A DNA stretch of 64,000 bases from NCBI GenBank assembly GCA_026724425.1, contig JAIUCV010000003.1, forward strand, positions 62,239,088 to 62,303,087. Reading direction: 5' to 3'. This DNA is from Erythrophleum ivorense (Eukaryota > Streptophyta > Magnoliopsida > Fabales > Fabaceae). The translations under genes were made by a program, and so were the position numbers. How positions within the stretch are numbered: position 1 is the stretch's first letter; each line of letters begins with the position of its first letter. A model generated the notes under the pieces. It searched no databases. It had not been told where the DNA came from and worked only from the letters and a program-made list of their open reading frames with translations. Of this stretch, positions 1 through 12,100 are shown one piece after another.

Positions 1-1973
1 GGATTTGTAAGAATAAATCTCTCATTACTTCATTCTATGAAAATTTTTTAGTAAAAAAAAAATATTACTCGCTAATTAATGATCTTGAGAAATAAGAAAC
101 ACCATGGTCATCAATCTCTCAACAAGTTTGTTTAGCAAGGGATTAAAAAAGAATGTGTCCCTCATTTTTTTTTTGGGGACAGTGGAAGACCATTCACCAT
201 ATATTAACCATTTTGTTATGTTGGTATTTGAATTGAGTAAATTGATGCATAATAGGATATAAAAAGTTGTAGGATTGTGCACAATATAACGAAGGATCGA
301 TGTTTGGTCCCAAAATGGCATAGTATTAAATGCACAAGTCTAAATGGAAACTCCCCGTCTATATCTATCAATTATAACTACGGACAAATAATACATGTCA
401 CTAGTAGTGATAAAATAGTTATAGGAAGATACAAATTTCCGTATCAAAATATAAAAGTTTATTGGCTAAAACTTAAAACGGGAATTGACCAACATGCTAA
501 TTTAAAAAAAAAAAACAGCTTTACTTTAATTTTTTATACAAATATTTTATCAGTTACACTTTACAAAAATTTGCATAAATAATTATAGAAAAATAGCCAA
601 ATTGTGTTTTCATAACCCGATGATATGCAATAAAGAATAGCTCAAATTTATGCAAATAAACGTTGCTTATTACATTATTTTGTCTCTTTTCATTAGAGTC
701 ATTTTTCAGAGAACAATTTTAAAATTTTTTTGCCGTTTCATATCTCTCGTTTAAAGCATGTGGGAATTTGCAAATAAGTTGAAAGTAAATAAAGAAAAAG
801 AAAAAAAAACACACACACACACACACATAAATAATATATCTATGTTTAAATTATAGATTTGATGGTCTTCTCACGCCGGGGGGAGGGGAGGCTTATATAG
901 TGAAATGCGTCTGTGTCTATTTAAATAATAATTGGCATAACATCTCACATTTATGTGTTATTTTATATTAAAAAGAGGGGAAAAAAATCAACTAAGGTGT
1001 CTCTCTAGAAAGGAATGAAGTTCCAAGTTATGTCACAAGATAAAATAAAATTTCTAAGAAAATATATACACTGTTCAAATTACCTGAAAAGATAATGATT
1101 GGATTTTACTGTTTTTTATAAATTATAGTGTTCATTTTTAAAAATTATTTTTTCTTCTCTGATGGGACCCACAAATCTTTTCGTCTTTCTTTGCATCTAC
1201 ACTGGCAGCTTTCTAGATATAGTAGATCATCCTAACATCCAATGAGGTTTGATTAAATTAGATTTGGTCTTTCTCTTATTTTATAAATAATAGTTAATTC
1301 TTTTGATATTTTAATATATATTACAAATATCTCTTTTTTAATTTATTTTATGTTAAAGAGATTAATTTTTTGTATTATATGAGTATAATTTTATTTTTAA
1401 TATAATACTAAAAATGATTAAATAGTTTTATTTTTAACAAAAACAAATATTATTTAAAATTTTAATTTTAGTGACTAAAAATAAATTCGAGAAAATTTAA
1501 TTTAATTTTTAAAATAAAAAATATTAAGTGTAATTTAACTAAATCTCATAATATATTATTGTAATTTATTATTAAATTCATTTTGAACAAAATATTTGTC
1601 CAAAAAAGAGTTTATATTATTAGTTATATATTTATATTTTTAATATGAAGAAAAAGAAGGAATACATGAAACAAGAGTTAAAAAAGGATACGATTAACAT
1701 TTTTTCCTGATTTTTTATTTTATTGATTTGCGTATTTATTATCGAAGTGAAAGATTGGTATAATAAGATATAATAAGTACAAGAATTAATAAAATATCTT
1801 ATCAAAAAATAATAAACGAATAGAAAACAAGAATTGAAAAAATTTGACAATCAAATATTTTTTTTTCACGTTGTTTGTTTGTTCTGTGTAACGCTTAGTT
1901 TTCATTCAAAATAAATCGCGCGCGTGTGTGATTGATTTGGTTTAAATTGATTTAATTATAACCTATCTTATGC
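1..1973. other. Intergenic, no gene seen
   Basis: AT-rich sequence with homopolymer runs. The small open frames here (for example 277-582) have no recognisable domain and biased low-complexity composition. A short GC-rich patch lies at 872-892. Confidence 0.6.
810..827. repeat. (CA)9 microsatellite
   Basis: Nine CA units after an A-rich run at 793-809. Confidence 0.9.
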
Positions 1974-1974
1974 T

Positions 1975-3126
1975 ATGTTTGGATGAGGGAGAAGAATAAT
2001 GGAGAGAGAGAAAGGTGAGAAAAAATGTGAGAGAAGAGAAAATTAAAAAAAAAAAAATTTCCGTGCATTTAGATGGATGAAAAAAAAATAAGAGAAAAAA
2101 AAGATATGTTAATTTAATATAATAATAATACTATTATTATTTTAACTTTTTGCATATATATATGTTTTTTAAAAAATAAGAATAATAAAAGAAATAAAAA
2201 TTAATTTAAGACAATGTTTAAATTATAAAATTTTTTTTTGAATAAGATAAAAAAATTTATTATAAAATACATATTTAAAATTAAAAAAATATTTTTTAAA
2301 ATTAATTAAATTTTATTTTTGTAAAAAATTATTTATAAATTATTATTTTAATATCATAAATATTAATATTTATTTTAAAATTTTATAAACATTATTTTAA
2401 TATATTAATTAATTTAAATATAATATATATAAATATAATCAATATTATATATTTATAATATAATATAATATATATATATACACAATGCAGTGTCCATATA
2501 TATATGTCCGACAAAACTTCAATCAAACATATATATATCCGATTGAAGTTTGGTAACAACATTGTCCGACTGTATTGCAGTCGGACAGTGCTTTTTTTGT
2601 AATTTTTTTGTTTAAATTATATATAATTTATTAATTTTAATAAGATAAGAATGTATTATTATTTTATACAATATATTAATCAATTTTATAATAAAATTAA
2701 TTAATTAATTAAAATGTTAAAGACTTTTGTTATATATATTATATTGTTAATTAATTAAATTTATATGTAACATTTTTTTAATTATATATATAATTTGTTG
2801 GTTTTAATATTAAAAATTATTATTTTGAAAAATATATTTATTATTAATTAACTTTGTAATAAAATTAATAATTATAATATTAATTAATTAATTAAAATGT
2901 TAAAAAATTTAGTTAAATATATATACTTTTTTATTCATTCTTACAATGCGCGCGAGCATTTTTTTCTTCTAAATCTCTTCATATTCGAGGAGAAAAAAAA
3001 ATTAATGGGACTCATTGTATTTTTTTTCCTTCTCAATTTTTTCTCCAAGCCAAATAGAAAAAAAATGTCTTTTTCCTCTACCTCCTTTCTTTTCTTCTCA
3101 ATTTTTTCTTCATCTAAACGCATTGT
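1975..3126. mobile_element. AT-rich element with duplicated purine-rich inverted ends
   Basis: The left end carries two similar units, TATGTTTGGATGAGGGAGAA (1974-1993) and GCATTTAGATGGATGAAAAA (from 2066). The right end carries two inverted counterparts: read on the minus strand, GCGTTTAGATGAAGAAAAAA (from 3122) and CTATTTGGCTTGGAGAAAAA (from about 3057). Between them is about 1 kb of almost pure A+T with two perfect hairpins. No transposase is present. Interpreted as a non-autonomous DNA transposon; the exact ends and target-site duplication are unclear. Confidence 0.45.
2514..2587. repeat. Two adjacent perfect hairpins
   Basis: Stem 1: AAACTTCAATC at 2514-2524 pairs with GATTGAAGTTT at 2541-2551. 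Stem 2: TGTCCGACTG at 2563-2572 pairs with CAGTCGGACA at 2578-2587, with loop TATTG. TGTCCGAC also occurs at 2505-2512, and a T-run follows at 2592-2598. They are centred in the AT-rich element at 1975-3126. Confidence 0.85.
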
Positions 3127-4184
3127 TAAAGTTTAGAAAAGCCTATAATAAAAGGTTGTGTAAATTTTTCTTTCCCCCAATTTTATGTTTTTTTGGAAAA
3201 TTTTTAACTCATATAATTTAACCAAAAAAAATATTGTGTAATTAAGAGCCCAATTAAATTGTTGTGTGTTGTGGTTTTTGTCTGTAATTAACAAAATTCG
3301 CATATTTATATTTGGTTAAGCTTTTTTATGATATTTTTTAAAAGCCACAACTCCTTTTAACAAGTACTTTGAGAATGTTTCAAAAAAACACGTAACTATT
3401 ATAAATTTATAATGTCCAAAATAATCTTATTATTTTAGCAGAATTTCATACATAACCTTTTTACAAACACATTAATATTATATTTATATTATAGGAAATA
3501 TATACTTTTTCTCACCAAAACAAATTGTCACTAACAATTCTCACATATTTCTTTAATCCTTACCATGAATATATATTTTTTAATATAATTTCTATTCTTA
3601 ACTTTCTAACCGCTAGATTTATGAGGCTTTAATGTTTATCCTTATACTATTTATTTTAATTTAATCTTTAACTAACTTACCTTATTTTAATAATTTGATA
3701 TAAAGTTCTTTCAATTTTTAGTATTGCAAACAAAAATTTTTGTCATATACCCACTAGCATCATTTTACACATACTATCAAATAATTTTGCTCTTAAAAAT
3801 GACTTTTATAATATTTTACCTAATATTTTTTTATCTTTTCTAAATAATCTTGTCATATCACAAGGGCTTTTGAAAAGTCACGACTTTTTAAAATGGATCC
3901 TGAATCATCTAGACACGTTATCTCACCTCAATAATTTGGGTTAAATTTTTGTAAGCGTGTGGGCAATGGTGTTTACTATCATAAAAATATGATAAATTGA
4001 TTTTTTTTCTTTTGGAATTTAACAATATATGATTAGATTTTTCAAAAAAAAAAAATCCTTCACATATAATACTTTTATTATAAAATTTGATAACAAATTC
4101 TAATAAACGTTATAAGTTTAGTCTATGGGTTGCTCTATTAGTTAAAGTCGAAAACACCTCTATGTGACAAAAAAAAAAAAAGAA
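3127..4184. other. Intergenic, no gene seen
   Basis: AT-rich spacer between the TIR-like element and the first foldback copy. No coding or RNA signal was recognised. Confidence 0.55.
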
Positions 4185-4608
4185 TAAATTAATGATTTAA
4201 TTTTTAAAAGATTATTTTTATCTCAACTTGGTTCTATAAAGATAAAACATTTAAATTTAATCTTTCAAACATCTTCCTACTCATAAACAAAGCCCACATG
4301 ACCGTTAATCTATGACATAGATTTGTTCAGGTGACATTTTTTCCTAAAATACTGTTAATTTGACAATCACTTACCTTGTGAAATTTGCCGAAATGTCATT
4401 TTGGAGGAAAATGTTGCCTAGGCAAGTTTCATATATTAGTTAATGGTCATATAAGCTTTTATTAATTAATTGGAAGAGAATTATCTAACAGAAAAACTAT
4501 TTTAATTTGAAAAAAAATATTAGAGAGATTAAATTGAAAGACAAAGACTTTATTTTTTAAGAATTAAATTGAGAAAAAAATTTGTTTATAAATTAAATCA
4601 TTAATTTA
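4185..4608. mobile_element. Foldback/MITE-like element, copy 1
   Basis: The ends are a perfect 18-base inverted repeat: TAAATTAATGATTTAATT at 4185-4202 and its complement at 4591-4608. The interior also pairs with itself: GTGACATTTTTTCCTAAAAT on the left and ATTTTGGAGGAAAATGTTGCC on the right. It is 424 bases long with no coding capacity. Related copies lie at 24359-24818 and 46034-46446. The superfamily is not identified. Confidence 0.65.
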
Positions 4609-5631
4609 CAAAAAAAATAAAATAATATCTAGCATACTATTTTATTCTTTTAGAAGAAAAACACACGTTAGCCTAGGTTTTTTATAACGATAGGACGAAC
4701 TGCGTAGCAGTACTGTTTGGGCAAGGCATCTATGGATGTTACGAATTGAGTATACCTTTGCCATTAATCCCCTCTATAAACCACCTTTAAACACAGTAGC
4801 ACATAAGTTGAAGACTTCGTCGTCTGAGATCTCAATTTGATTTCTCAAGGCTGAAAACCAAGAATAATCTACATTCATAGCTTCGTCTTTTCAAATTAAG
4901 GTGAGAGAGCGTGAATGGCAAAGCAACGCAGGATAATATATAATGTATAATGTATTGGGTTAATCATTTCTGTTCAAGCTCCCTTCAGTCTAATATATTG
5001 GGTTCGTTGTTTTCATGTGGGAGATCGTTCTGTTAGAATCAAGTCCCTATTGTAAGCAAAGATATTAAGTCCAAAAATCTTGAGACATAATGGTTTAATA
5101 AAGCCAACAATCTCTCCCAGTATTACCTGGAAGAGCACTTTATACTTAATACTAATTGTAACTAATTGTAAACTGAAGTTGTATTCATTTAAAAGGCTTC
5201 AAATATTATAAATTCTTGAGGTACCAACTAGCTTTGAGCCCCAGAACTGTTATGAAAATTAACGAACCAATAAAAATGCTACCGCTAAGCGTCTTAGGAT
5301 GATAAATACTTCACGTAAATATTTCTTTATATAAAGCCTGATTTCTTCAGTTCCTTGTTATTGTATTATATGATGCAAGTATCATTATTCTAAGACGTAG
5401 TTTATTGCGAAGTTCTCAAGATAGGTGTAGATGGTTATAGTTCTCCATAAAAGTAAGATGTAATCTTTTTATTATAATAATAATTATTATTTCTTAAAAT
5501 AGACCACATAAGCCATAAGGTGAATTTTATTGCTCAGCAGCACATTTAAGGTTAATAGATAAATAAATAAACTGAAAATCATAAATTAAATAAAATATAT
5601 ATAATTTGTGAAGAAAAGACAGAGAACTAAC
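4609..5631. other. Intergenic stretch with a possible plus-strand leader
   Basis: Around 4775-4910 there is a TATA-like TCTATAAACC, a less AT-rich stretch and AATTAAG|GTGAGAG, which could be a promoter, a leader exon and a splice donor. I find no coding exon that follows, so no gene is called. Confidence 0.3.
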
Positions 5632-5975
5632 GGTGGCCTTAGCCAGAGCTTTTGCAAGTAATTTTTCAGCCAATGAACCATAATTAAAAAGCTCCCAAGC
5701 AACACACTTGAATTGAGGGATCAGCTGCATTGAAAACATATGTCAACTTTTTAAAAAATAATTGTAAAAAAACAGCAAGAATTCCCAAACTATAAGTAGC
5801 ATGCCTATTTACACATAAGTTGTCATTTTATCTGCTTCCCCATCAAGTTCGGGACAAAAAACGTAGCAACCTTCAATATCACAATGCAAATTTGAAACCA
5901 TTAGCAGAATTACCTTAATACTTCGCTTTCCAAAATCCTGTAGGCCATTACGTCTCATGTAGGCTGAGGCTCGCT
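5632..5975 (-). pseudogene. Two exon-like blocks of an unidentified gene
   Basis: Block A (5975-5914) follows TTGATTCAG and ends AAG|GTAATT. Block B (5724-5632) follows TTTTCAATGCAG and ends ACC|GTTAGT. The splice phases agree: after two leading bases A carries 20 codons (RASAYMRRNGLQDFG...) and B carries 31 (LIPQFKCVAWELFNYGSLAE...), and A ends in phase 0 where B begins. They look protein-coding, but I do not recognise the family. They sit 0.4-0.8 kb beyond the epimerase stop on the same strand. There is almost no room for upstream exons, and I find no downstream continuation. A fragment left by duplication, or captured sequence, is the simplest reading; an alternative 3' end of a neighbouring transcript is possible. 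Confidence 0.4.
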
Positions 5976-6189
5976 CTGAATCAAATGTCAATTTCAGTAT
6001 AGCTAGAATGCATCAACTTTTAAAAGAGATATATTAAGCCTATTTCAACGTTAGTTTTCACATCATTTTGTCAAAATGTTGCTCCTACAATGTAGCAACT
6101 CATTATCAAACAATTGGACAATTATTTCTATCAACGGAGGGTAAGAATAAACAGTCCCCTAAAACAAGAGTGTAAAGAATGAACATAGC

Positions 6190-6231
<42 letters not shown>
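6190..6231. repeat. (AAT)n microsatellite
   Basis: About 14 AAT units downstream of the epimerase stop codon (6401-6403). They may fall in its 3' untranslated region, read there as (ATT)n. Confidence 0.9.
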
Positions 6232-6233
<2 letters not shown>

Positions 6234-6400
6234 TAGTGCAAAGAATCAATTGTACAAACAAAAAATTATATCCAAATCTCATTCTCAAAATGACATGATC
6301 ACGGGCCCAAAAAATGATGACAGGCAGAAAGTCTTCTACAACACTATGTGTTTCTGCTGAAATTGTACGAAAGAGCAGTGTTTTATTTCTCAAAGCTACT

Positions 6401-8906
6401 TCAAGGCTTCCCCTGGTATCCCCATGGATTGTTGCTTGCCCAATTCCATTGATCCCTGCAAATTTCCTCAATACCATATTTTGCCCTGGCAAAAAGCACA
6501 TATTCCATAGAAAAGATCATAAGATACTAGATAAAAGGACTACCACAGTCCGCTAATCAGCTATGCAAGCATGGTGAAGCATTGTATGAGTACTTGGGGG
6601 TCACAGTCTTTTGGTCGACAAAGGCCTTGTTAAAAAATACGGATAGCTTAGTCATCAAATAAACCTGTCTTTTTGTGTGCAAAAGCTAGTATGAAATACT
6701 TACTTCCATCCTAGTTCTTTCTCAGCCTTCTCTGTAGATGCATAAACAGCAGTAGCATCTCCTGGCCTCCTCGGACACATTTTTACTGGAATTTTCTGGA
6801 AAATGGAAAAAACCAAAAAAAAAAAAAGATTTTATCATCAGCATATACACGTGCAAAAATGTGTTTTTGACGCCTGGGAAGGGAGTGCCTTTGTGAGGAA
6901 GATGCACAATCACCTTGCCGGAAGCTTTTTCAAATGCCGCTACCATTTCAAGCACTGACGTACCACGGCCAGTTCCCAAGTTGTAAGCAGTGCAACCTAA
7001 GCACCAAGTTGTCCCAACTCCAAATTTATTTTGGCATACCAAAATGTCAAGTAATGACTAGAAATACGCAATGAATTAAAAAATATGTCCAAAATTCTAT
7101 TGCAGAAGGCATGCTCAACACTTCGTTGAATGCAAAGATAGTTCTCCTAGACAAAGAAAAAGAGGATTAATCACCGATGTTTTCTGTTGCGAAAAGCTTC
7201 CACAAGGCAGCAATATGACCATCTGCTAAGTCCATTACATGAATATAGTCCCGTATCTGATTCATAAAACAAATAAAACATAGTTTAACAATTTAGAAAG
7301 GGAAAAAAATATATTTCTGCTTCTTTTTGTGTCTGCATTATCACCTACAGAAAGGGGTTTAGAATATACAACTACTGAATTATTCAGTATAAGAGTCATT
7401 CAAAAAGAAAGCGTAGTTATTTGGGTTTACAAACCGCGCTGCCATCCTTTGTGGGATAATCATGACCATATACATTGAGCACAGGCAATCTCCCAACGGC
7501 AACTTGCTGTATGTAAGGCATTAGATTATTTGGGATGCCTCGAGGATCTTCACCAATTCTACCACTTTCATGGGCCCCAACTGGATTGAAATATCTCAGT
7601 AAAATGATTCTCCATTCTGGCTCAGCCTTCTGAATGTCTCGAGCAATTTCTTCAAGGAAAAGCTGTCACAAAATGATGTGTCAGAGAGCAAAGAAGAAAA
7701 AACCAATGCACTAGATCCTAGAAAAAGCCATAAAGAAGAGAAAGAAAGTAAATGTTCTTAAACCATAGAGATGCTTGCCTTAGTCCGTCCATAAGGATTC
7801 ATGGCCTGTAAGTCAAAATCCTCCACACAGGGTATCTTATCAGGTTGGCCATAAACTGTTGCAGATGATGAAAAAACCATCTGTTTTACTCACAGATATA
7901 GATTAAGTGTCAATTAAGCATATAGGCCGAATTGTCAACAGGTGGTAATATTCTATGTTATGGTTAAAAAATGAAAAAATAAAAATGTAACATCTAAATT
8001 AAGAAAATATAAAATCCAAAAGAAATTATATCCAGAAACAGTAAAGACAAGATTAATGCATATTAAGAGCCTTCTATTAATTACGTATCATGGCCCAAAC
8101 AAAACAATCATGGGTTTAGTCGTCATATACTAAAGGAAGCTATATTGCAGAACTATAATTTAAAATACAACGATCTGAACCAGCTTTTCGATGGAATGGT
8201 TATGAATTGATTAGTAAGTATCCGAAAAGCCATACCAGGCCTCTTTCTTGAGATTTCAAGAGCAGAACCAAATGTTCTAGAGACTGAAACGAGAGCTAAC
8301 CTTTTTGCAGTTATATTTTGCCATAACTTCATAGAGATTGATGGTGCCGACCAGATTATTATCAAAGTATCTGCGGGGTTTTGCAACACTTTCTCCAACA
8401 GCTTTAAGACCCGCAAAGTGGATCACGGCATCAAATCTTCTCATCGTTATGCCCAATCAAAATATGAAAAACAAAATCTTAGCTCTTCCTAGTGTTTGAT
8501 TTAATAGAAAGATCCAACAAAAAAAGCATAAATAAAATCAAAATCAGGGTAACTAGCATACTTCTTTTTGGAGAAGAGTTTCTCCAAATCTTCCTTATTC
8601 CTGAGATCACCCTGCAAAAGCATAATTGCTCTAATATAATCAACTTAAAAAAAAAAACAGTTTAAAGCCCCAAAGAAAATCAAAATTCGCACCAAACGAG
8701 CCATCTCATACCTGGTTAAACTCAAGCTTCTGAGAAAGCCGCGGACCCACCAAGTCCCGAACCCGATTCACTGCTTCCATCGCAGAATTGTCGAAATTGT
8801 CAATAATGGAAACATCAAACCCCCCTTTGAGAAGCTGAACCACTGTGTGGGATCCGATGAAACCCGCACCGCCAGTTACGAGAATCGTTTGCCCCGAACA
8901 CACCAT
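6401..8906 (-). CDS. UGE: UDP-glucose 4-epimerase, complete, 9 exons
   Basis: Interconverts UDP-glucose and UDP-galactose with bound NAD, supplying galactose for cell-wall polymers and galactolipids; the family is cytosolic. Exons, in transcript order: 8906-8712, 8611-8562, 8436-8301, 7880-7779, 7662-7435, 7256-7175, 6996-6914, 6795-6704, 6485-6401. They join in frame to 350 residues plus TGA, matching the roughly 350-residue plant enzymes. Seen: the NAD-binding TGGAGFIG at residues 11-18, VIHFAGLKAVGES in exon 3, SSSATVYG around 131-138, the catalytic Tyr157-x3-Lys161 pair (YGRTK), and RYFNPVGAH in exon 5. The start is the ATG at 8906, whose protein begins MVCSGQTILVTGG as in the family. An in-frame upstream ATG at 8957 would add 17 unconserved residues. 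Intron 4 (7778-7663) begins with GC instead of GT. The splice joining exons 5 and 6 gives Ile where Val is usual. Which numbered paralogue this is cannot be decided. Confidence 0.95.
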
Positions 8907-9130
8907 TTTCTGGACCTTCAAAAGAATCAAAGGTAGAAACAGAAAAGCAGGGATCACAGGAAAAGCAGAGGAAAAATCAAAGATATAGAGAGAGCGAGAG
9001 AGAGAGAGAGAGAGAGAGAGAGCAGTGAAATCAAAAGAAAAGCGAGGGAGAAACGAACTGAAAGAGCACTTGAAGAGAAATTTGAGGAGATTGATTAGCT
9101 TAATAGTTTGATTTTGAGCAATCGAAGGGG
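8907..9130 (-). promoter_or_regulatory. Epimerase 5' leader and proximal promoter with a CT tract
   Basis: The sequence just upstream of the epimerase ATG is C+T-rich on the transcript strand. It contains an uninterrupted (GA)n run at 8996-9022, read as (TC)n in the transcript, extended imperfectly to about 8987. Pyrimidine-rich leaders of this kind are common in plant housekeeping genes. Further up, around 9130-9150, is a GC-rich patch with GGCCC, resembling site II elements. No clear TATA box is visible, so the transcription start is inferred only roughly. An intron in the leader cannot be excluded. Confidence 0.45.
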
Positions 9131-12100
9131 CGTTTGGCGGGCCTTTTTCTTTTTCGGTAAATCAAGCGTTTTCATCATTTTTTGTCAATTGCAAAAGAAT
9201 TCATGACAAATTAGGAAAAATAAAAAAGTATCATTTTTTGTCCCAAATATTTGAAAATATTTTATATTAATTTCATCATACATATTTATAGAAATTATAA
9301 ATGTTGTTTTATTTGATAATACCATTCAAATTATTGATTAACTCATCTTTTAAACACATGATACAAATGTAAATATTATGCTACCTAGTTTAATATGTTA
9401 TCTAATAATTATCTAATAATAATCATTAAGAAAAAGGAGAAATGTTAGGTTTAGAAAATATAAAACTATACTATTTTATGTTTATTATATGAGATGTTAA
9501 GCCAAATATGCAGCTTTGTATCATCTGAGGTCTCATGTTTAACTAATACTTTTAAGGCTTGAACTGATTCAATCAATCAAATTTATTGGACCATAACTCA
9601 ATTACACAAAAATTTTGGGCCACTTATAAAACTTGGACAAGTAGTTAGCCTAAATTAACTCGGCAAAACCAAAAAAAAAAAAAATTGGTGTAACTTAAAA
9701 GATATTGGAAACTAACCTGGTTTTATTTCAAAAATCAGCCAAATAACAAAAAAAAGAAGTGAAAAATGGATTCAGTGGCTTGAAATTTATGTTTACATAT
9801 TATGATTATGAATATGTCATACTTATATTTAGCTTGTATATGAATTCCTATTGAGTATTTTAGTTAAAAGTCATTTGTTTAAATATAATTTTTGTAATAT
9901 AATATATATTAAACAAATTAAAATTAATTAATTATTATTTTATATATTTATGATATCATCCGATTCAGATATCAATTAAATTAGTTGAATTAATTGACTT
10001 ATTATCCTAATACTATCTCAAGCTTAATACTCGGGATTCTAAATCATTGTATTTGACTATTCAACTAATTTGGTTAACAATTTGAATGACATTAGCAACT
10101 TAAAAAAAAAAAACCTAAGAATTTTTATACACATGCAAGATGAAATTGACACAAATATATGGAATAAAATTAAAACTGATCCCAAATTTAGAGGACAAAA
10201 AATGTACTTTGTCTAAACTTGAAAGGAGTTTAATTTTTACTAAAAAGGAATGCATTTTTTTAATCAAGAATTTTGTGTATATGTGTAAATGTTTGTTTGA
10301 AATTATTGTAGATTATTACTTATTTTGAAATCACTTTTTTTTTTAAATGGAGTTGTATAAGAAGTATTGCAAAAGACAAGCAGATTGTATTTAACAAAAT
10401 TATTTAATAAGCATTTTTATCAATATTATTATGCTTGACCAAGCTTAAAAAAACCATTTTATAGTCTTTTTTTAAAATAAAATTGAGTGAGAGTAGATGT
10501 CACGTAAAATATGTTGGATAGTAATTAATGACATTGAATGAGGGTGTTTTTTTTTTCAAAAAATAATTTTTTAAATCTATATTTTTGTTTCAAAAGAGAA
10601 GCTTTGCACCAAAAAAAAAACTATTTTTGTTACCACTTAAAAGTAACTTATATTTTAAAAAATTTGGCTAAACATGAAATACCTTAAATAAATGAAAATA
10701 ATTTTTTTTAACAAATAAACAACTTTTTTCTCTCTAAAAGAACTTGGCCAAGTAATCTAATCTAACATATGAACAACTAGGTATATAACTTGAACTTTTT
10801 TTATTTCTTTCTTTCCTAAAATTAAATGTACAAAATATTTTCAAGGAAATCTTTGTACAATCATTTACAAGTGATGCTAATTACGCTTGTCACCTTCTAC
10901 ATTGTTAACAATGTAAACTTTTATAATTGAGTTTTATTTTATATCTTAGGTTTATCTTATATTTTAGGTTTTATCAAACTTTATTCTCCTTCCTCCCATC
11001 ATGAACTACTTCATATGTAATAATAATAATAATTCTTAAAACATTCAATTCACTTTCCTATCTATAAGCTATATAAATTATCTGAAAAAAAAAAGCTTGG
11101 TAAGATGTATCTTTTAGCAATGGGCTACACATACGATAAATTATGAATCATACACAGCACGTGTGCGTGTATAAAATGAGATCCTTAAAAGACAAGAAAT
11201 ATTATTTCTATTTTTGTCTTCATATTTTTTATGAACAAAATTTTCCCTCATTTCTACTCTCATCCAAAGCAATTTTTACTTGACTTGGAATCCTTCGCAT
11301 TCAATTGAGTAAATCTGTGACACGTAAATAAAGAGAGAATGAGGATATGAAACTAATATTGACATTGAAAACTCTCAAATTATTATTATTTTTCATTATA
11401 CATCGTGAGAATGCATTGTATCATCTGTGAGATATACAACAAAAATTTGCCTTCTTTAACCATACCCCTTCCCATCTACTTGATTCCTAACCGCACGATT
11501 GCTCTTGGAATCCTCGCATTTCACGTTGTTGACCAATGAATATGATAATCTCCTCACAAAACACGTGTTAACATATGGATTTTTTAAAATTTATTTTATG
11601 AACATACTTAATTTAAGAATTTTCGACTATTCAACTTTTACAGCTTAAATTCATAAATAAATAAATAAATAAATATTGTTAAAAGATCCGATTCTTATTA
11701 TCAAGGCATATTTATATTATTAAAATAACTCCACAAAACTTTTAAAAAAATTAGGCATTAGCTAGCACAGATCTGTAATTAAAAAAATGATGCTTAATTA
11801 ATAAAATACTCTAAGAACTTTCACCATCTTTATAATGGATTGTCTTACTAAAAAATATTATTATATATTGATGACTACATATCAGCCCTCTTTTTTCTCA
11901 GCCAATAGAAGAAAGAGCTTATACCCTATATACATATTTCCAACACTAACACTAATCAATCAAAGCCACCTAACTTAATTCAATTTTAATCGGTTTACAC
12001 TGAATTAAAATAGCTAATCTTTTGAAAAGTAAATTATGCAATATATTTTAGAACTTAAATTTTAAATCTTAATAATAAAGATAAGCCTTTCAAATATTAT

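Noticed and set aside
6106..6501. Open frame of 131 codons on the minus strand
   Set aside because: It overlaps the last epimerase exon in another frame, then runs through the (AAT)n tract, giving a poly-Ile stretch. It is a shadow.
7764..7778. Epimerase exon 4 extended to the next GT, adding ASISM
   Set aside because: In frame, but it would insert five residues beside the catalytic motif. The family joins YGRTK directly to LFLEEI, so the GC donor is preferred.
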